Assembly: GCF_014861485.1 (NCBI RefSeq)
Contig: NZ_JACZHT010000003.1
Coordinates: 1-64,000 of the forward strand
DNA from: Phaeovibrio sulfidiphilus
GTDB taxonomy: Bacteria; Pseudomonadota; Alphaproteobacteria; Rhodospirillales; Rhodospirillaceae
Length of the DNA: 64,000 nt
Direction of reading: 5' to 3'
Shown in pieces: positions 18,512-27,342 of the stretch; positions within the stretch are counted from its first letter, which is position 1, and every line of letters begins with the position of its first letter. The notes under the pieces were generated by a model. The model saw only the letters and a program-made list of their open reading frames with translations. It was not told the DNA's origin and did no database searches. The translations under genes were made by a program, and so were the position numbers.

Positions 18512-18951
18512 GACACCCTGTAAGCGGCAACCAGGAGTTTCTCCACCTCGCCGCCATGCGAAAGGAAGGGAAGGACAAGGCGTTCCCAGGTCTGCTCCTC
18601 GCCGTCGAACAAGGCGGTGTAGGTGCGGGACACGGGGGTCTGCTCCTGCCTCACGGTCTCGTATTCCTGAAGGAGGATGTTACGCTGGGCCGCGGGCAGG
18701 GAATCGATGGACTTGCCCACCTTGTCGCCGTCGAAGATCTCGGCGTACCCGGCGCTGTAGTAGCCGTACACGTACTGGCCGTCCGGCGTGACCTTGATCA
18801 CGGCCAGGTTCTTGAGCCAGGGGCGGAGATCCGCCGGGTCCACGTCCACAGCCATGGGGATGGCCCCGCTGTGACACAGCTCGCGCCATTTCTCGTAAAG
18901 ACGCTTCAAATCCGGCGTGCGCAACACTGGAGAATTGCTGTTTTCCGTCAT
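18508..18951 (-). CDS. PAS_5 family protein, 147 aa
   Basis: The 147-residue product is a single PAS-like domain of the PAS_5 type (PF07310), found almost only in Alphaproteobacteria. Characteristic features are an early [33 protein letters not shown], a central [21 protein letters not shown] stretch typical of the ligand pocket, and a C-terminal [18 protein letters not shown] strand pair. The start ATG (18949-18951) begins MTENSNS; upstream codons read through low-complexity sequence. The stop overlaps the ftsK-like start by four bases, so the two are translationally coupled. No output domain is attached; the family's ligands are unknown. Confidence 0.8.
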   Translation of the reverse strand: MTENSNSPVLRTPDLKRLYEKWRELCHSGAIPMAVDVDPADLRPWLKNLAVIKVTPDGQYVYGYYSAGYAEIFDGDKVGKSIDSLPAAQRNILLQEYETVRQEQTPVSRTYTALFDGEEQTWERLVLPFLSHGGEVEKLLVAAYRVS

Positions 18952-19116
18952 GGGAGCCCCGAAGCTGGACAATGTGGGAGGGATGCGTTCCTTGGTTATC
19001 GGGGAATGCGCCCCGGATTGCAAGAGTCCGGAACACGTCTCCACAACCCCGCGAATCGGTGTGGATTACGCAACCGCGAACCCTCCCGGGGCCGGAGTGC
19101 AGCCGCTCCCGGGGCC

Positions 19117-20145
19117 TCAGGCCGGAGGGGGGGGCGCGGCCGCCCCCAGAACGGCGAACAGGGCTTCCTCCACGTGGCGGACCGTCAGGCCCCCCATGTC
19201 GGTCTTCCCGAAGTCCTGGGGGGCGAGAGCCCGCACCACCTCGAGCCGCGGGGCATACTTGTCGCGAACATTCGCCGAGCGGAACAGGCACACCATGGGC
19301 CGTCCCGCCGCCGCCACAAGATGACTGCCGCCGCTGTCGTTCGCAACCGTGGCGTGAAGCCTGCGGGCAAGTGCAATGGTCAGGCACGGATCGGCCCCGG
19401 GCACCTGCTCCAGGGGGAAGAGCGCCTCGGGCACCTGCTCGCGCAATGTGGCCGCGATACCGGCCTCCTGCGGACCCAGAACAAACACCGGCTGCATCCC
19501 GATCCGGACCAGACCCCGGGCAAGGGCCACAAAACGCTCCAGCGGCCAGCGTTTCTTCGGATCTCCCGAGCCCGGCACGAGACCGACACAGGGGCGCTCC
19601 GGATCCAGAAGGGACCGGGCCGTCTCGTCCCAGCGCGTGTCGGGCAGGACCAGAGGCACGGGCTTCAGGGGCGCGCCGACGGCGGCCTCTCCGATGCGAA
19701 ACAGCCGGTCCAGAAGGTGCGCCGTGGGCGGCCCCGCCGGACGGGCCTTCGACAGGGGAGAGGACAGGAAGCCCCTCAGGCTGCCGGAAACAAACGTTCG
19801 GGAGCTCAGGCGGTTGCGAAGCCACAGGGTGCGGCGGATCTTGTGCTGGGTGTCCATGAGCGTGTCGAACTGCCGGTCCAGGACCGGCGGACCCAGCAGA
19901 TCCCGATACCCGACACGAAGGGGAGGCAGCCTCAGGTACTCGTCCACCAGGCCCTCGGTCAGATCCTTGAGAAGGGTCCGGTAGACCGTGTCCCCGGTGG
20001 TCATCCAGACCAGGCGGCTGTTTTCGGGCATCGCCGCGCGCAAAGCCCGGACGAACGGAAGCTTGAACATCCCGTCGCCAATGATCTCGCCTCCCGAGAA
20101 GACGACAAACTCACGGGGGCTCCCGGAACGGGCGGACGGGCTCAT
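19117..20145 (-). CDS. Glycosyltransferase family 9 (heptosyltransferase-like)
   Basis: The 342-residue protein matches family GT9, which includes ADP-heptose:LPS heptosyltransferases of lipopolysaccharide core assembly at the inner membrane. Visible features are an N-terminal beta-strand with VVFSGGEIIGDGMFKLPFVRAL replacing the usual GDxxxxTP loop, then LVPGSGDPKKRWPLERFVALA (nucleotide-sugar site) and CLTIALARRLHATVANDSGGSHLVAAAGRPMVCLF (acceptor/donor contact). The C-terminal alpha/beta part is complete. The N-terminal GEIIGDG differs from heptosyltransferase GDMILATP, so the donor may not be ADP-heptose. It is transcribed away from the PBP gene side and is separated by 165 bases from the PAS_5 gene. 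Confidence 0.8.
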   Translation of the reverse strand: MSPSARSGSPREFVVFSGGEIIGDGMFKLPFVRALRAAMPENSRLVWMTTGDTVYRTLLKDLTEGLVDEYLRLPPLRVGYRDLLGPPVLDRQFDTLMDTQHKIRRTLWLRNRLSSRTFVSGSLRGFLSSPLSKARPAGPPTAHLLDRLFRIGEAAVGAPLKPVPLVLPDTRWDETARSLLDPERPCVGLVPGSGDPKKRWPLERFVALARGLVRIGMQPVFVLGPQEAGIAATLREQVPEALFPLEQVPGADPCLTIALARRLHATVANDSGGSHLVAAAGRPMVCLFRSANVRDKYAPRLEVVRALAPQDFGKTDMGGLTVRHVEEALFAVLGAAAPPPPA

Positions 20146-20239
20146 AGGCGACTCCTGGCAACAGAGGCAAACATGCGGGGCAACAGGGCGGAGGGGACGC
20201 GGCCCCTAAAAACGGACGGACCACCCCAAAACGGAACAC

Positions 20240-20285
20240 GGGGACACCCCCGGACGGAAGGCGGGGACACCCCCGGACGGAAGGC
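20240..20285. repeat. 23-bp perfect tandem repeat, two copies
   Basis: Copies 20240-20262 and 20263-20285 are identical (ggggacacccccggacgga... ending aggc). They are bracketed by near-identical ccccaaaa-containing motifs, suggesting replication-slippage or a nested duplication. Confidence 0.85.
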
Positions 20286-20523
20286 GGACACCCCAAAATG
20301 GGATGAGGGAACCTGACGGCGAGTGTTTCCCACTTTGGCGTCAAAAACAATCCGTGTGATGCCCCCCGCCGTGCGAAAAAACGGGCCCGGCCGGCGCGAC
20401 GGCGACAGAGCTCCCCCGGAACCCCTCCCCGGATCAGGCCCGGGACAGGCCCCGGACAGGCCCCGGACACCGGAGTGGCCCCGCAGCGGCGCCCCACAGG
20501 AACCGGCCCGGGTCACGCCCCCC

Positions 20524-20630
20524 GAACGCCGGGCCGCAGGGATGGACGATGGACAGGCAGACAGAGGCGCCCCGGGACCGGAACGCCGGGCCGCAGGGAT
20601 GGACGATGGACTGGCAGACAGAGGCGCCCC
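20524..20630. repeat. 50-bp direct repeat, two copies, offset 57
   Basis: The segments 20524-20573 and 20581-20630 differ at only one position, where a becomes t in ggac/tggcag. Each begins gaacgccgggccgcaggg and ends gaggcgcccc. A 7-base spacer separates them. They lie just downstream of the PBP stop codon. Confidence 0.85.
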
Positions 20631-20672
20631 CCCTGGAACGCCCCCGCGTAAACCCAAGGCTCCCTTTCCCGC

Positions 20673-22646
20673 TCAGGGCGCGGGCCGGGGCAGCGTCCGC
20701 TCCATAAAGCGCCGCCAGACCTCGGCAGGCAGAGCGCCCCCCGTCACATCCCGCATGGGGCTGGAATCATCGTTCCCCAGCCAGACCACCGCGACCCGGC
20801 CCGGAACAAAGCCCGCGAACCAGGCATCCCGGTAGTTCTGGGAGGTGCCGGTCTTGCCGTAAACCGCCTCGCCGGGGAGAGCCGCGTTCCGCCCGGTTCC
20901 CCAGGACACCACCGCCGCCAGCATGCGCCGCAGGGACTCTGCGTGGCCCGGATCCACGATGCGGTGCGCGGTCGGCACACTGCGCCGGTAGACCAGCCGC
21001 CCGTCCCGGGTGGCGATGCTCACGATGCCCCAGGGCCGCGCCCGCAGGCCGCCGTTCATAAAGGGAACATAGGCTCCCGCAAGGGCGAGCGGTGTGGTCT
21101 CGAACACACCAAGCGCGATGGACGGGCGCACCGCCCCGGCCGGCCCGATCCCGAACCGCCGGGCCACGCCCGCCACCGCCATGCGCCCCGCCTGCTCGGA
21201 AATGCGCACGGCCACCGCGTTGGACGAGTGGGCGAGAGCCTCTTGCATGGTGATGGGGCCCCGGTAGCGGCCCCCGTAGTTCCCGGGCCTCCAGGATCCG
21301 ATGGCAACCGGCGTGTCCTCGAGAATGCTGTCCGGGGACAGGCCCGCCTCCAGCCCCGCCAGAAACACGAAGGGCTTGAAGGCCGACCCGGGCTGACGGT
21401 ACGCATGAGCGGCCCGGTTGAAGGGCGCGCGGGCATGGCTGCGCCCGCCGACCATGGCCTGCACGGCTCCCGCCCCGTCCAGAGCCACCACGGCGCCCTG
21501 GGAGACCCGGGACGCCGCCCCCTTCTCGGCCAGAACCCCTTCCAGGGCCTCCTCCGCCGCCCGCTGGAGCCCCGGCACCAGGGTCGTTCTCACCACCAGA
21601 TCCTGATCGCGGATGTTGGCGTAGTCCCCCACCTGCTCCAGAATCCAGTCGGCGAAATAGCCGCTGGCCGCGCTCCGGGTGGAGGGCTGGACCGCGGTCG
21701 GAGCCGTCGCAAGCGCGGCCTCGGCCGCCCGGCGGGTCAGGCTCCCCGCCTCCACCATCTTGCCGATCACCTCCCTCGCCCGGGTGTGGGCGGCCTTCGG
21801 GTCCGCGTGGGGATTGTAGCGCGACGGAGCCTTGGGCAGGCCCGCCACCATCGCCGCCTGATAGACCGTGACCGCCCGCGCCGGTCGCTGGAAGTAGCGC
21901 CGCGACGCCGCATCGACCCCGTAGGTTCCGCCCCCCAGGTACACCCGGTTGACGTAGAGCATCAGGATCTGGTCCTTGGTGAAGATCCTCTCCAGCCACA
22001 GGGACAGGACGAACTCCTGGACCTTGCGCCGGAAGGTCCGCTCGTGGGTCAGGAACAGGTTCTTGGCCACCTGCTGGGTGATGGTGGAGCCCCCCTGGAC
22101 CACGTGCCCGGCCCGCAGGTTGGCCGCCGCCGCCCGGGCGATGCCGACCAGATCCAGCCCGAAGTGGGAGTAGAACCGCCGGTCCTCGGTGGCCAGGATG
22201 GCATCAATCAGGTGCCGGGGCAGATCGCCGATCCGCAGCACATCCCCGTGAAGGTCGCCCCAGGTGCCGATCTCCGTGCCGTCCGCCGCCAGAAGGGTGA
22301 TGGAGGGGCGACGGGTGACAGCGGCCTCGCGCACCGGATTGGGAATGTCATAGCAAAACCAGACCAGGGCCGCGGCTGCCAGAATCAGGCCCCAGATCAT
22401 GGCCACCGCCAGCCAGGTGGCAATGCGCCGCTTCAGCCCCCGAAAGCGCCTGGGCGCCGGGGCCGCAGTCCCTGCCTTTTTCTTTGGCGCAGCGGGTTTC
22501 TTCCGGCTGGAGGACGTCTCCGGCCGGGGGCCGGCCCTCAGCGGACCGGGAGGCGTGCGCCCCCGCGATGGGCCCGCCTTGGGGCCTGCTCCGTCCCCGC
22601 CTGCCCCGCTTCCCGGGGGCCGGGGCGATCCCGGCTCTCTGGTCAT
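20673..22646 (-). CDS. Class A penicillin-binding protein (PBP1A/1C-type)
   Basis: This bifunctional peptidoglycan synthase acts in the periplasm from an inner-membrane anchor. The 657-residue product has a Pro/Arg/Lys-rich cytosolic tail (1 to about 75), one transmembrane helix (about 78-100, LAVAMIWGLILAAAALVWF), then a GT51 glycosyltransferase domain with catalytic EDRRFYSHFG, GGSTITQQVAKNL and KDQILMLYVNRVYLGGG. The transpeptidase domain has SAFK with nucleophile S421, SSN, and KTGTS. All catalytic motifs are intact. The start is chosen at ATG 22644-22646; an in-frame ATG at 22667 is also possible. The length is short for PBP1A, closer to compact alphaproteobacterial class A PBPs. Confidence 0.9.
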   Translation of the reverse strand: MTREPGSPRPPGSGAGGDGAGPKAGPSRGRTPPGPLRAGPRPETSSSRKKPAAPKKKAGTAAPAPRRFRGLKRRIATWLAVAMIWGLILAAAALVWFCYDIPNPVREAAVTRRPSITLLAADGTEIGTWGDLHGDVLRIGDLPRHLIDAILATEDRRFYSHFGLDLVGIARAAAANLRAGHVVQGGSTITQQVAKNLFLTHERTFRRKVQEFVLSLWLERIFTKDQILMLYVNRVYLGGGTYGVDAASRRYFQRPARAVTVYQAAMVAGLPKAPSRYNPHADPKAAHTRAREVIGKMVEAGSLTRRAAEAALATAPTAVQPSTRSAASGYFADWILEQVGDYANIRDQDLVVRTTLVPGLQRAAEEALEGVLAEKGAASRVSQGAVVALDGAGAVQAMVGGRSHARAPFNRAAHAYRQPGSAFKPFVFLAGLEAGLSPDSILEDTPVAIGSWRPGNYGGRYRGPITMQEALAHSSNAVAVRISEQAGRMAVAGVARRFGIGPAGAVRPSIALGVFETTPLALAGAYVPFMNGGLRARPWGIVSIATRDGRLVYRRSVPTAHRIVDPGHAESLRRMLAAVVSWGTGRNAALPGEAVYGKTGTSQNYRDAWFAGFVPGRVAVVWLGNDDSSPMRDVTGGALPAEVWRRFMERTLPRPAP

Positions 22647-22860
22647 GACCCGCGTTGTCCTCCACATGGGTGCCGGGAAGCCCCCGGACCCTGGTTTGTC
22701 CTGTTTAGTCCTTGTCAGTCCTGGCGAGCCACATGGGCCCGCGCCGAAGGTTTCGCAACCCGCCTGCCCGGTCCTCCCGCCGGACAGAAAGGGACCGGCA
22801 CCGCCCGCCGCACAGACGGCGCCCGCCGGTGCCGGTGCCGGTGCCCGAGAATGCCACAAA

Positions 22861-22891
22861 AAAAAGCCCCGGGGAAACCGCGGGGCTTTTT
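22861..22891 (-). terminator. Bidirectional intrinsic terminator after leuD
   Basis: A perfect 11-bp stem (aaaaagccccg 22861-22871, cggggcttttt 22881-22891) encloses a 9-base loop, with further A residues on the left. On the minus strand it ends the leuC-leuD transcript 21 bases after the leuD stop; the symmetry would also terminate plus-strand reads. Confidence 0.88.
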
Positions 22892-22911
22892 CTCGATCAG
22901 AACCGGGGGGC

Positions 22912-23523
22912 TCAGGCCTTGCGCTGGCCCGCCACCAGGAACGGCATGTCCCGCAGACGCTCCGCCTCGAACGCGTCGATCCGGGCCTTCTTCTTGAGGG
23001 TCAGGGCGATGTCGTCCAGCCCCTCCAGAAGGCACTGCTTGCGGAACGGGTCCACCTCGAAGCGGAACTCGTCGCCCGCGCCGCGGACCACCTGCTTCTC
23101 CAGGTCGATGGTGACGGTGCGGTCATTCGCATTCATCAGCCGGTCCACCTGAGCCTGAGGCAGAACAATGGGAAGGATCCCGTTCTTGAAGCAGTTGTTG
23201 AAGAAGATGTCCGCAAAGGACGGCGCGATGATCGCCCGGATCCCGAAGTCCGCCAGCGCCCAGGGGGCATGCTCACGGGAGGAACCGCAGCCGAAGTTCG
23301 CACCGGTCACGAGGATTTTGGCCTCGCGGTACTCCTTCTGGTTCAGAACGAACTCGGGCCGCTCCGAACCGTCGGCGTTGTAGCGCATCTCGTCGAACAG
23401 GTTGCGCCCGAGGCCGGTCCGCTTGATGGTCTTCAGGAACAGCTTGGGGATGATCATATCGGTGTCGATATTGATCAGAGGCAAGGGAGCGCAGATCCCG
23501 GTCAGAGTCGTGAACTTCTCCAT
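22912..23523 (-). CDS. leuD: 3-isopropylmalate dehydratase small subunit
   Basis: LeuD is the swivelling small subunit that with LeuC isomerises 2- to 3-isopropylmalate in leucine synthesis. The 203-residue protein begins [20 protein letters not shown] and has the typical [31 protein letters not shown] (substrate-recognition and aconitase-swivel motif) and [13 protein letters not shown]. Length and motifs match the bacterial family. It is 17 bases downstream of leuC and ends just before a strong terminator, so leuCD form the end of the transcript. leuB is 8 kb away. Confidence 0.96.
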   Translation of the reverse strand: MEKFTTLTGICAPLPLINIDTDMIIPKLFLKTIKRTGLGRNLFDEMRYNADGSERPEFVLNQKEYREAKILVTGANFGCGSSREHAPWALADFGIRAIIAPSFADIFFNNCFKNGILPIVLPQAQVDRLMNANDRTVTIDLEKQVVRGAGDEFRFEVDPFRKQCLLEGLDDIALTLKKKARIDAFEAERLRDMPFLVAGQRKA

Positions 23524-23540
23524 GATCGTGTTTCCTTCCC

Positions 23541-24944
23541 CTAGAGATCACGCACGTCGGTCAGGCGACCGGTCACCGCTGCCGCTGCCGCCATGGCGGG
23601 GCTGACAAGGTGGGTGCGTCCGCCGCGTCCCTGCCGTCCCTCGAAGTTGCGGTTCGAGGTGGAGGCGCAGCGCTCGCCGGGCTCAAGACGGTCGTCGTTC
23701 ATGGCAAGGCACATGGAGCAGCCGGGCTCGCGCCACTCGAAGCCGGCCCGCTTGAAGATGGTGTGCAGACCCTCGTCCTCGGCCATTTCCTTGACCAGGC
23801 CGGAGCCGGGAACCACCATGGCGCGCACGCCCTCGGCCACCTTGCGACCACGGGCCACCGCGGCGGCGGCGCGCAGATCCTCGATGCGTCCGTTGGTGCA
23901 CGAGCCGATGAAGACCCGGTCGATCTTCACATCCGTGAGCTTCTGGCCGGGCTTGAGACCCATGTAGTCGAGAGCGCGGCGCATGGCGGCCTTGCGGGCG
24001 GGATCCTCGACCTTCTCCGGGTCGGGAACCTTGGCCGTGATGGGCAGCACGTTCTCGGGGCTGGTCCCCCAGGTGACCTGGGGCTCGATGGCGGAGGCAT
24101 CGATCTCGACCACCGTGTCGAAGTGCGCACCCTCGTCGGTCTTCAGGGTCCGCCACCAGTCAACAGCGCGGTTCCACTCGTCGCCACGGGGCGCCAGGGG
24201 ACGGTTGCGGACGTACTCGAACGTCACATCGTCCGGAGCCACCAGACCCGCGCGGGCACCGCCCTCGATGGCCATGTTGCACAGGGTCATGCGGCCTTCC
24301 ATGGACAGGTTGCGCACGGCCTCGCCGGCGAACTCGATCACGTGACCCGTGCCGCCCGCCGTGCCGATCTTGCCGATGATGGCCATGACCAGATCCTTGG
24401 CGGTGACGCCGGGCTTCAGCTCTCCCGTGACCCGGACCAGCATGTCCTTTGCAGGCTTCTGGAGAAGGGTCTGGGTGGCGAGCACGTGCTCGACCTCGGA
24501 GGTGCCGATGCCGAACGCCAGCGCGCCGAACGCACCGTGGGTCGCCGTGTGGGAGTCACCGCACACCACGGTCGTGCCGGGCAGCGTGAAGCCCTGCTCG
24601 GGGCCGACGATGTGCACCACGCCCTGACGGATGTCGGACATGGGGAAATAGGGAACACCGAAGCTGGCCGCGTTGGCCTCCAGTGTCTCGACCTGGATGC
24701 GGCTCTCCTCGTTGGAGATGCCCTGCTTGCGGTTTTCGGTGGGGACGTTGTGGTCGGCCACCGCGAGGGTTGCCTCCGGATGACGCACCGAGCGGCCCGC
24801 CATGCGCAGTCCCTCGAATGCCTGGGGGCTGGTCACCTCGTGGACCATATGCCGGTCAATATAGAGCAGGCAGGTCCCGTCCTCCTGGGTTTCCACCAGA
24901 TGGCTCTGCCAGATCTTGTTAAAGAGCGTGGTCGGCTTGCCCAT
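23541..24944 (-). CDS. leuC: 3-isopropylmalate dehydratase large subunit
   Basis: LeuC holds the [4Fe-4S] cluster of isopropylmalate isomerase. The 467-residue product shows the aconitase family motifs [19 protein letters not shown] and the three cluster cysteines in [13 protein letters not shown] and [11 protein letters not shown]. The ATG at 24942-24944 follows a GGAGAAACGG ribosome binding site; an upstream in-frame start would add six residues. It lies 160 bases downstream of rplS and precedes leuD on the same strand. The leuD-leuC-rplS neighbourhood is typical for Alphaproteobacteria. Confidence 0.96.
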   Translation of the reverse strand: MGKPTTLFNKIWQSHLVETQEDGTCLLYIDRHMVHEVTSPQAFEGLRMAGRSVRHPEATLAVADHNVPTENRKQGISNEESRIQVETLEANAASFGVPYFPMSDIRQGVVHIVGPEQGFTLPGTTVVCGDSHTATHGAFGALAFGIGTSEVEHVLATQTLLQKPAKDMLVRVTGELKPGVTAKDLVMAIIGKIGTAGGTGHVIEFAGEAVRNLSMEGRMTLCNMAIEGGARAGLVAPDDVTFEYVRNRPLAPRGDEWNRAVDWWRTLKTDEGAHFDTVVEIDASAIEPQVTWGTSPENVLPITAKVPDPEKVEDPARKAAMRRALDYMGLKPGQKLTDVKIDRVFIGSCTNGRIEDLRAAAAVARGRKVAEGVRAMVVPGSGLVKEMAEDEGLHTIFKRAGFEWREPGCSMCLAMNDDRLEPGERCASTSNRNFEGRQGRGGRTHLVSPAMAAAAAVTGRLTDVRDL

Positions 24945-25054
24945 GGCACCGTTTCTCCTCACTGGTTCGTCCGGGACTGTTCCCTACAGGTGGGAACAAG
25001 GCACACTCCGATAAAGGGGTCCGGTCGCAGACCCCCCCGATACGCTGCGGCAGA

Positions 25055-25073
25055 ACGGGCCCCGGGGGCCCGT
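25055..25073. other. Perfect inverted repeat downstream of rplS
   Basis: Arms acgggcccc and ggggcccgt (9 bp) surround a single central base. It lies 32 bases beyond the rplS stop on the minus strand and lacks a T-run. It may be an attenuating or processing hairpin between the ribosomal operon and leuC. Confidence 0.45.
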
Positions 25074-25104
25074 CCACCACAAACGGAACGCGGACAGGCC
25101 TGGA

Positions 25105-25539
25105 TCAGGCCTTGTCGGTGCGGGCCGCCTGCTTGCGCTCCTGCGTGATCTCACGCTCGACAGCCAGCGCCTTCTGGGTGGCGTTGGTGTCCTCGAGGAT
25201 GCGGGCGGCGCGGCCACGACGGTCACGGAGGTAGTACAGCTTCGCGCGACGCACCTTACCGCGACGGACGATCTCGATACGGTCGATGGCCGGACCGTAG
25301 AGCGGGAACACACGCTCCACACCCTCGCCGAAGGAGATCTTGCGAACCGTGAAGGAGGAGTTGATGCCCGAGTTGCGGCGCGCAATGCACACGCCCTCGT
25401 AGGCCTGGATACGCTCGCGGTTGCCTTCCGTCACCTTGACGTGCACCTTGAGGGTGTCGCCCGGACGGAACTCGGGAACAGTCCGCGTTGCGAGGAATTT
25501 TTCGATCTGCTCTTTCTCAAGCTGTTCGATGATATTCAT
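25105..25539 (-). CDS. rplS: 50S ribosomal protein L19
   Basis: L19 sits at the 30S-50S interface. The 144-residue product has the family start [15 protein letters not shown], the [26 protein letters not shown] core, [16 protein letters not shown] and [18 protein letters not shown] lysine/arginine-bearing C-terminal extension of about 20 residues ([18 protein letters not shown]) is longer than in E. coli but common in this class. The ATG (25537-25539) overlaps the trmD stop as ATGA, so expression is coupled. Confidence 0.96.
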   Translation of the reverse strand: MNIIEQLEKEQIEKFLATRTVPEFRPGDTLKVHVKVTEGNRERIQAYEGVCIARRNSGINSSFTVRKISFGEGVERVFPLYGPAIDRIEIVRRGKVRRAKLYYLRDRRGRAARILEDTNATQKALAVEREITQERKQAARTDKA

Positions 25540-26279
25540 TGTCCGCATTCTCCGTTGGGACCGCCGACGGCGGTGTTTGTGAATTCCGCCCGCCGGGCGG
25601 TGTAGCGGGCCCAAAGGTCGGGGCGCCGCGTCTGGGTAATGGCCTCCGCCCGGGCTTTTCGCCACTCGGAAACCTTCTGATGATGGCCGGACAGCAGAAC
25701 CTCCGGAACACTCCGGCCCTGCCAGACGGCGGGGCGGGTGTAGTGCGGATACTCCAGCAGTCCGTTTTCAAAACTCTCCTCGTCGAGCGAGTCCGTCGCC
25801 CCGAGCGCACCGGGCAGCAGCCTGACCACCGCGTCCAGAAGCGCAAGAGCCGCAGGCTCCCCGCCGGACAGGACGAAGTCGCCAAGGCTGACCTCGGTCA
25901 CCTCCCGCGCCTCGAGCACCCGCTCATCCACCCCCTCGTAGCGCCCGCACAGGATCGTCAGCGAGGGCTGGGCCGCGAACTCCCGGACCAGCTCCTGATC
26001 CAGAACACGGCCCCTCGGGGTCAGATAGACCAGGGGACCGGTCTTGGGCCAGCCCGCCTCGATTGCGGCGTCCACCACGTCGGGCCGCAGAACCATGCCG
26101 GCTCCGCCGCCGAAGGGCGTGTCGTCCACGGTGCGGTGACGGTCCGTCGCGAAGTCCCGGATGTCCAGAGCCTCCAGCTCCCAGAGCCCCGCCTTCAGGG
26201 CGCGCCCGGGGATGGAGGATCCAAGCGGACCCGGAAACATCTCGGGAAACAGGGTCAGAACACAGGCCCGGAAGGTCAT
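25536..26279 (-). CDS. trmD: tRNA (guanine37-N1)-methyltransferase
   Basis: TrmD methylates G37 of tRNAs reading CNN codons and prevents +1 frameshifting. The 247-residue SPOUT enzyme shows the trefoil-knot motifs: LTLFPEMF at the N-terminus, [36 protein letters not shown] and [15 protein letters not shown]. The C-terminal [10 protein letters not shown]...[12 protein letters not shown] segment is typical. Start and stop overlap rimM and rplS by four bases each, so translation is tightly coupled within the rpsP-rimM-trmD-rplS operon. Confidence 0.96.
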   Translation of the reverse strand: MTFRACVLTLFPEMFPGPLGSSIPGRALKAGLWELEALDIRDFATDRHRTVDDTPFGGGAGMVLRPDVVDAAIEAGWPKTGPLVYLTPRGRVLDQELVREFAAQPSLTILCGRYEGVDERVLEAREVTEVSLGDFVLSGGEPAALALLDAVVRLLPGALGATDSLDEESFENGLLEYPHYTRPAVWQGRSVPEVLLSGHHQKVSEWRKARAEAITQTRRPDLWARYTARRAEFTNTAVGGPNGECGQ

Positions 26280-26836
26280 CCGCGCCCCCTGCCCGGCGTC
26301 CCCTGACGGGGTCGGTTCTCGGGATCGTCCAGCAACCCGGCCGGAGGATCGACAACCACGCGCCGGTTGGCCAGGTCCACCACCGGGACACAGGCCCGGG
26401 TGAAGGGCACCATGACCGGAGCCTGTCCCTGAGGCCGGACAATGTCCAGGAGATCCCCGGCACCATAGTCCTCGACGGCCCGGATGGAGCCCAGCGGCGT
26501 TCCGTCCGCAAGCTCGACCGGAAGACCGATCAGGTCAGCGTGGTAGTACTCGTCCTCGTCGAGGGCGTCGTCCGGCAGGCGGTCACGCTCGATACACAGC
26601 CGCGTGCCCTTGAGGGCCAGGGCCGCATCCCGATCCGCAACACCCTCTACCGAACACAGCAGCTGGTCCTTGAGGGCATTCTTGACCGTGACGCGGAACG
26701 ACCGTGTCCCGCTCTCGTCCGAAAGCAGGCCATAGTCGCCCAGGGCGAAGGGGTCCAGGGTAAACGGTTTGACCCGCACCAGTCCCCTTACGCCATGCAC
26801 TCCCACAACAATGCCCACAACCAGCCGCTCGCTCAT
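26276..26836 (-). CDS. rimM: 16S rRNA processing/ribosome maturation factor RimM
   Basis: RimM assists assembly of the 30S head together with S19. The 186-residue product has an N-terminal RimM domain starting [24 protein letters not shown] and a C-terminal PRC-barrel-type domain with [13 protein letters not shown] and [23 protein letters not shown]. The ATG at 26834-26836 is preferred. An in-frame TTG overlapping the rpsP stop (26855-26857) would add seven residues and couple translation, so the exact start is uncertain. Confidence 0.92.
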   Translation of the reverse strand: MSERLVVGIVVGVHGVRGLVRVKPFTLDPFALGDYGLLSDESGTRSFRVTVKNALKDQLLCSVEGVADRDAALALKGTRLCIERDRLPDDALDEDEYYHADLIGLPVELADGTPLGSIRAVEDYGAGDLLDIVRPQGQAPVMVPFTRACVPVVDLANRRVVVDPPAGLLDDPENRPRQGTPGRGRG

Positions 26837-26853
26837 GAGGAGATCCGAGTTCC

Positions 26854-27234
26854 TCAAGCCTCTGCGGATTCAGCCGCAGCCGCCTCGGCGGCCTGACGGG
26901 CACGCTCTTCCGCCTCGCGGATGCGCTCCTGGGCCTTCTTGCCGGGCTGGTTCTTGATGGTCTGCTCGGGGATGGCGCGCGGCGCGGTCAGACCGGCCTG
27001 GCCAAGGAAGCGGGCCACACGGTCCGTCGGCAGGGCGCCGCAGCCCAGCCAGTACTGGATGCGCTCGTTTTTCAGCACAAGGCGACGCTCGTTGTCCGCC
27101 GGCAGCATCGGATCGTAGGAGCCGAGGCGCTCAATAAAGCGGCCATCGCGCGGGGAGCGGGAGTCCGCGACCACAATCCGGTAGAACGGGCGCTTTTTGG
27201 CGCCGCTGCGGGCGAGCCTGATGCGAAGAGACAT
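26854..27234 (-). CDS. rpsP: 30S ribosomal protein S16
   Basis: The 126-residue protein starts [27 protein letters not shown], the S16 signature, followed by [13 protein letters not shown] and a [13 protein letters not shown] segment. The last 45 residues are a charged Ala/Glu/Arg helix ([22 protein letters not shown]), an extension frequent in alphaproteobacterial S16. It begins the coupled rpsP-rimM-trmD-rplS operon, 108 bases downstream of ffh. A small perfect hairpin (gctcccc/ggggagc, 27295-27309) lies in the ffh-rpsP gap. Confidence 0.96.
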   Translation of the reverse strand: MSLRIRLARSGAKKRPFYRIVVADSRSPRDGRFIERLGSYDPMLPADNERRLVLKNERIQYWLGCGALPTDRVARFLGQAGLTAPRAIPEQTIKNQPGKKAQERIREAEERARQAAEAAAAESAEA

Positions 27235-27342
27235 TCGATTACTCCTGTGAGGGTCGTGTAGAAAAATCGTGAAAACCGGAAACGGACCTGACCGGCTCCC
27301 CGGGGGAGCAGACCGGCGCAGGACCGGAAAGCAAACTGGAAC

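Larger units (their letters stand above)
20146..20672. other. Repeat-rich gap between GT9 and PBP genes
   Basis: No gene is supported across these 527 bases. Two separate tandem duplications occupy it (listed individually). The motif ccccaaaa(c/t)gg flanks the first one on both sides (20222-20234 and 20290-20302). An A/T-containing stretch around 20330-20390 (gtttcccactttggcgtcaaaaac) could include the GT9 promoter on the minus strand. Confidence 0.55.
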
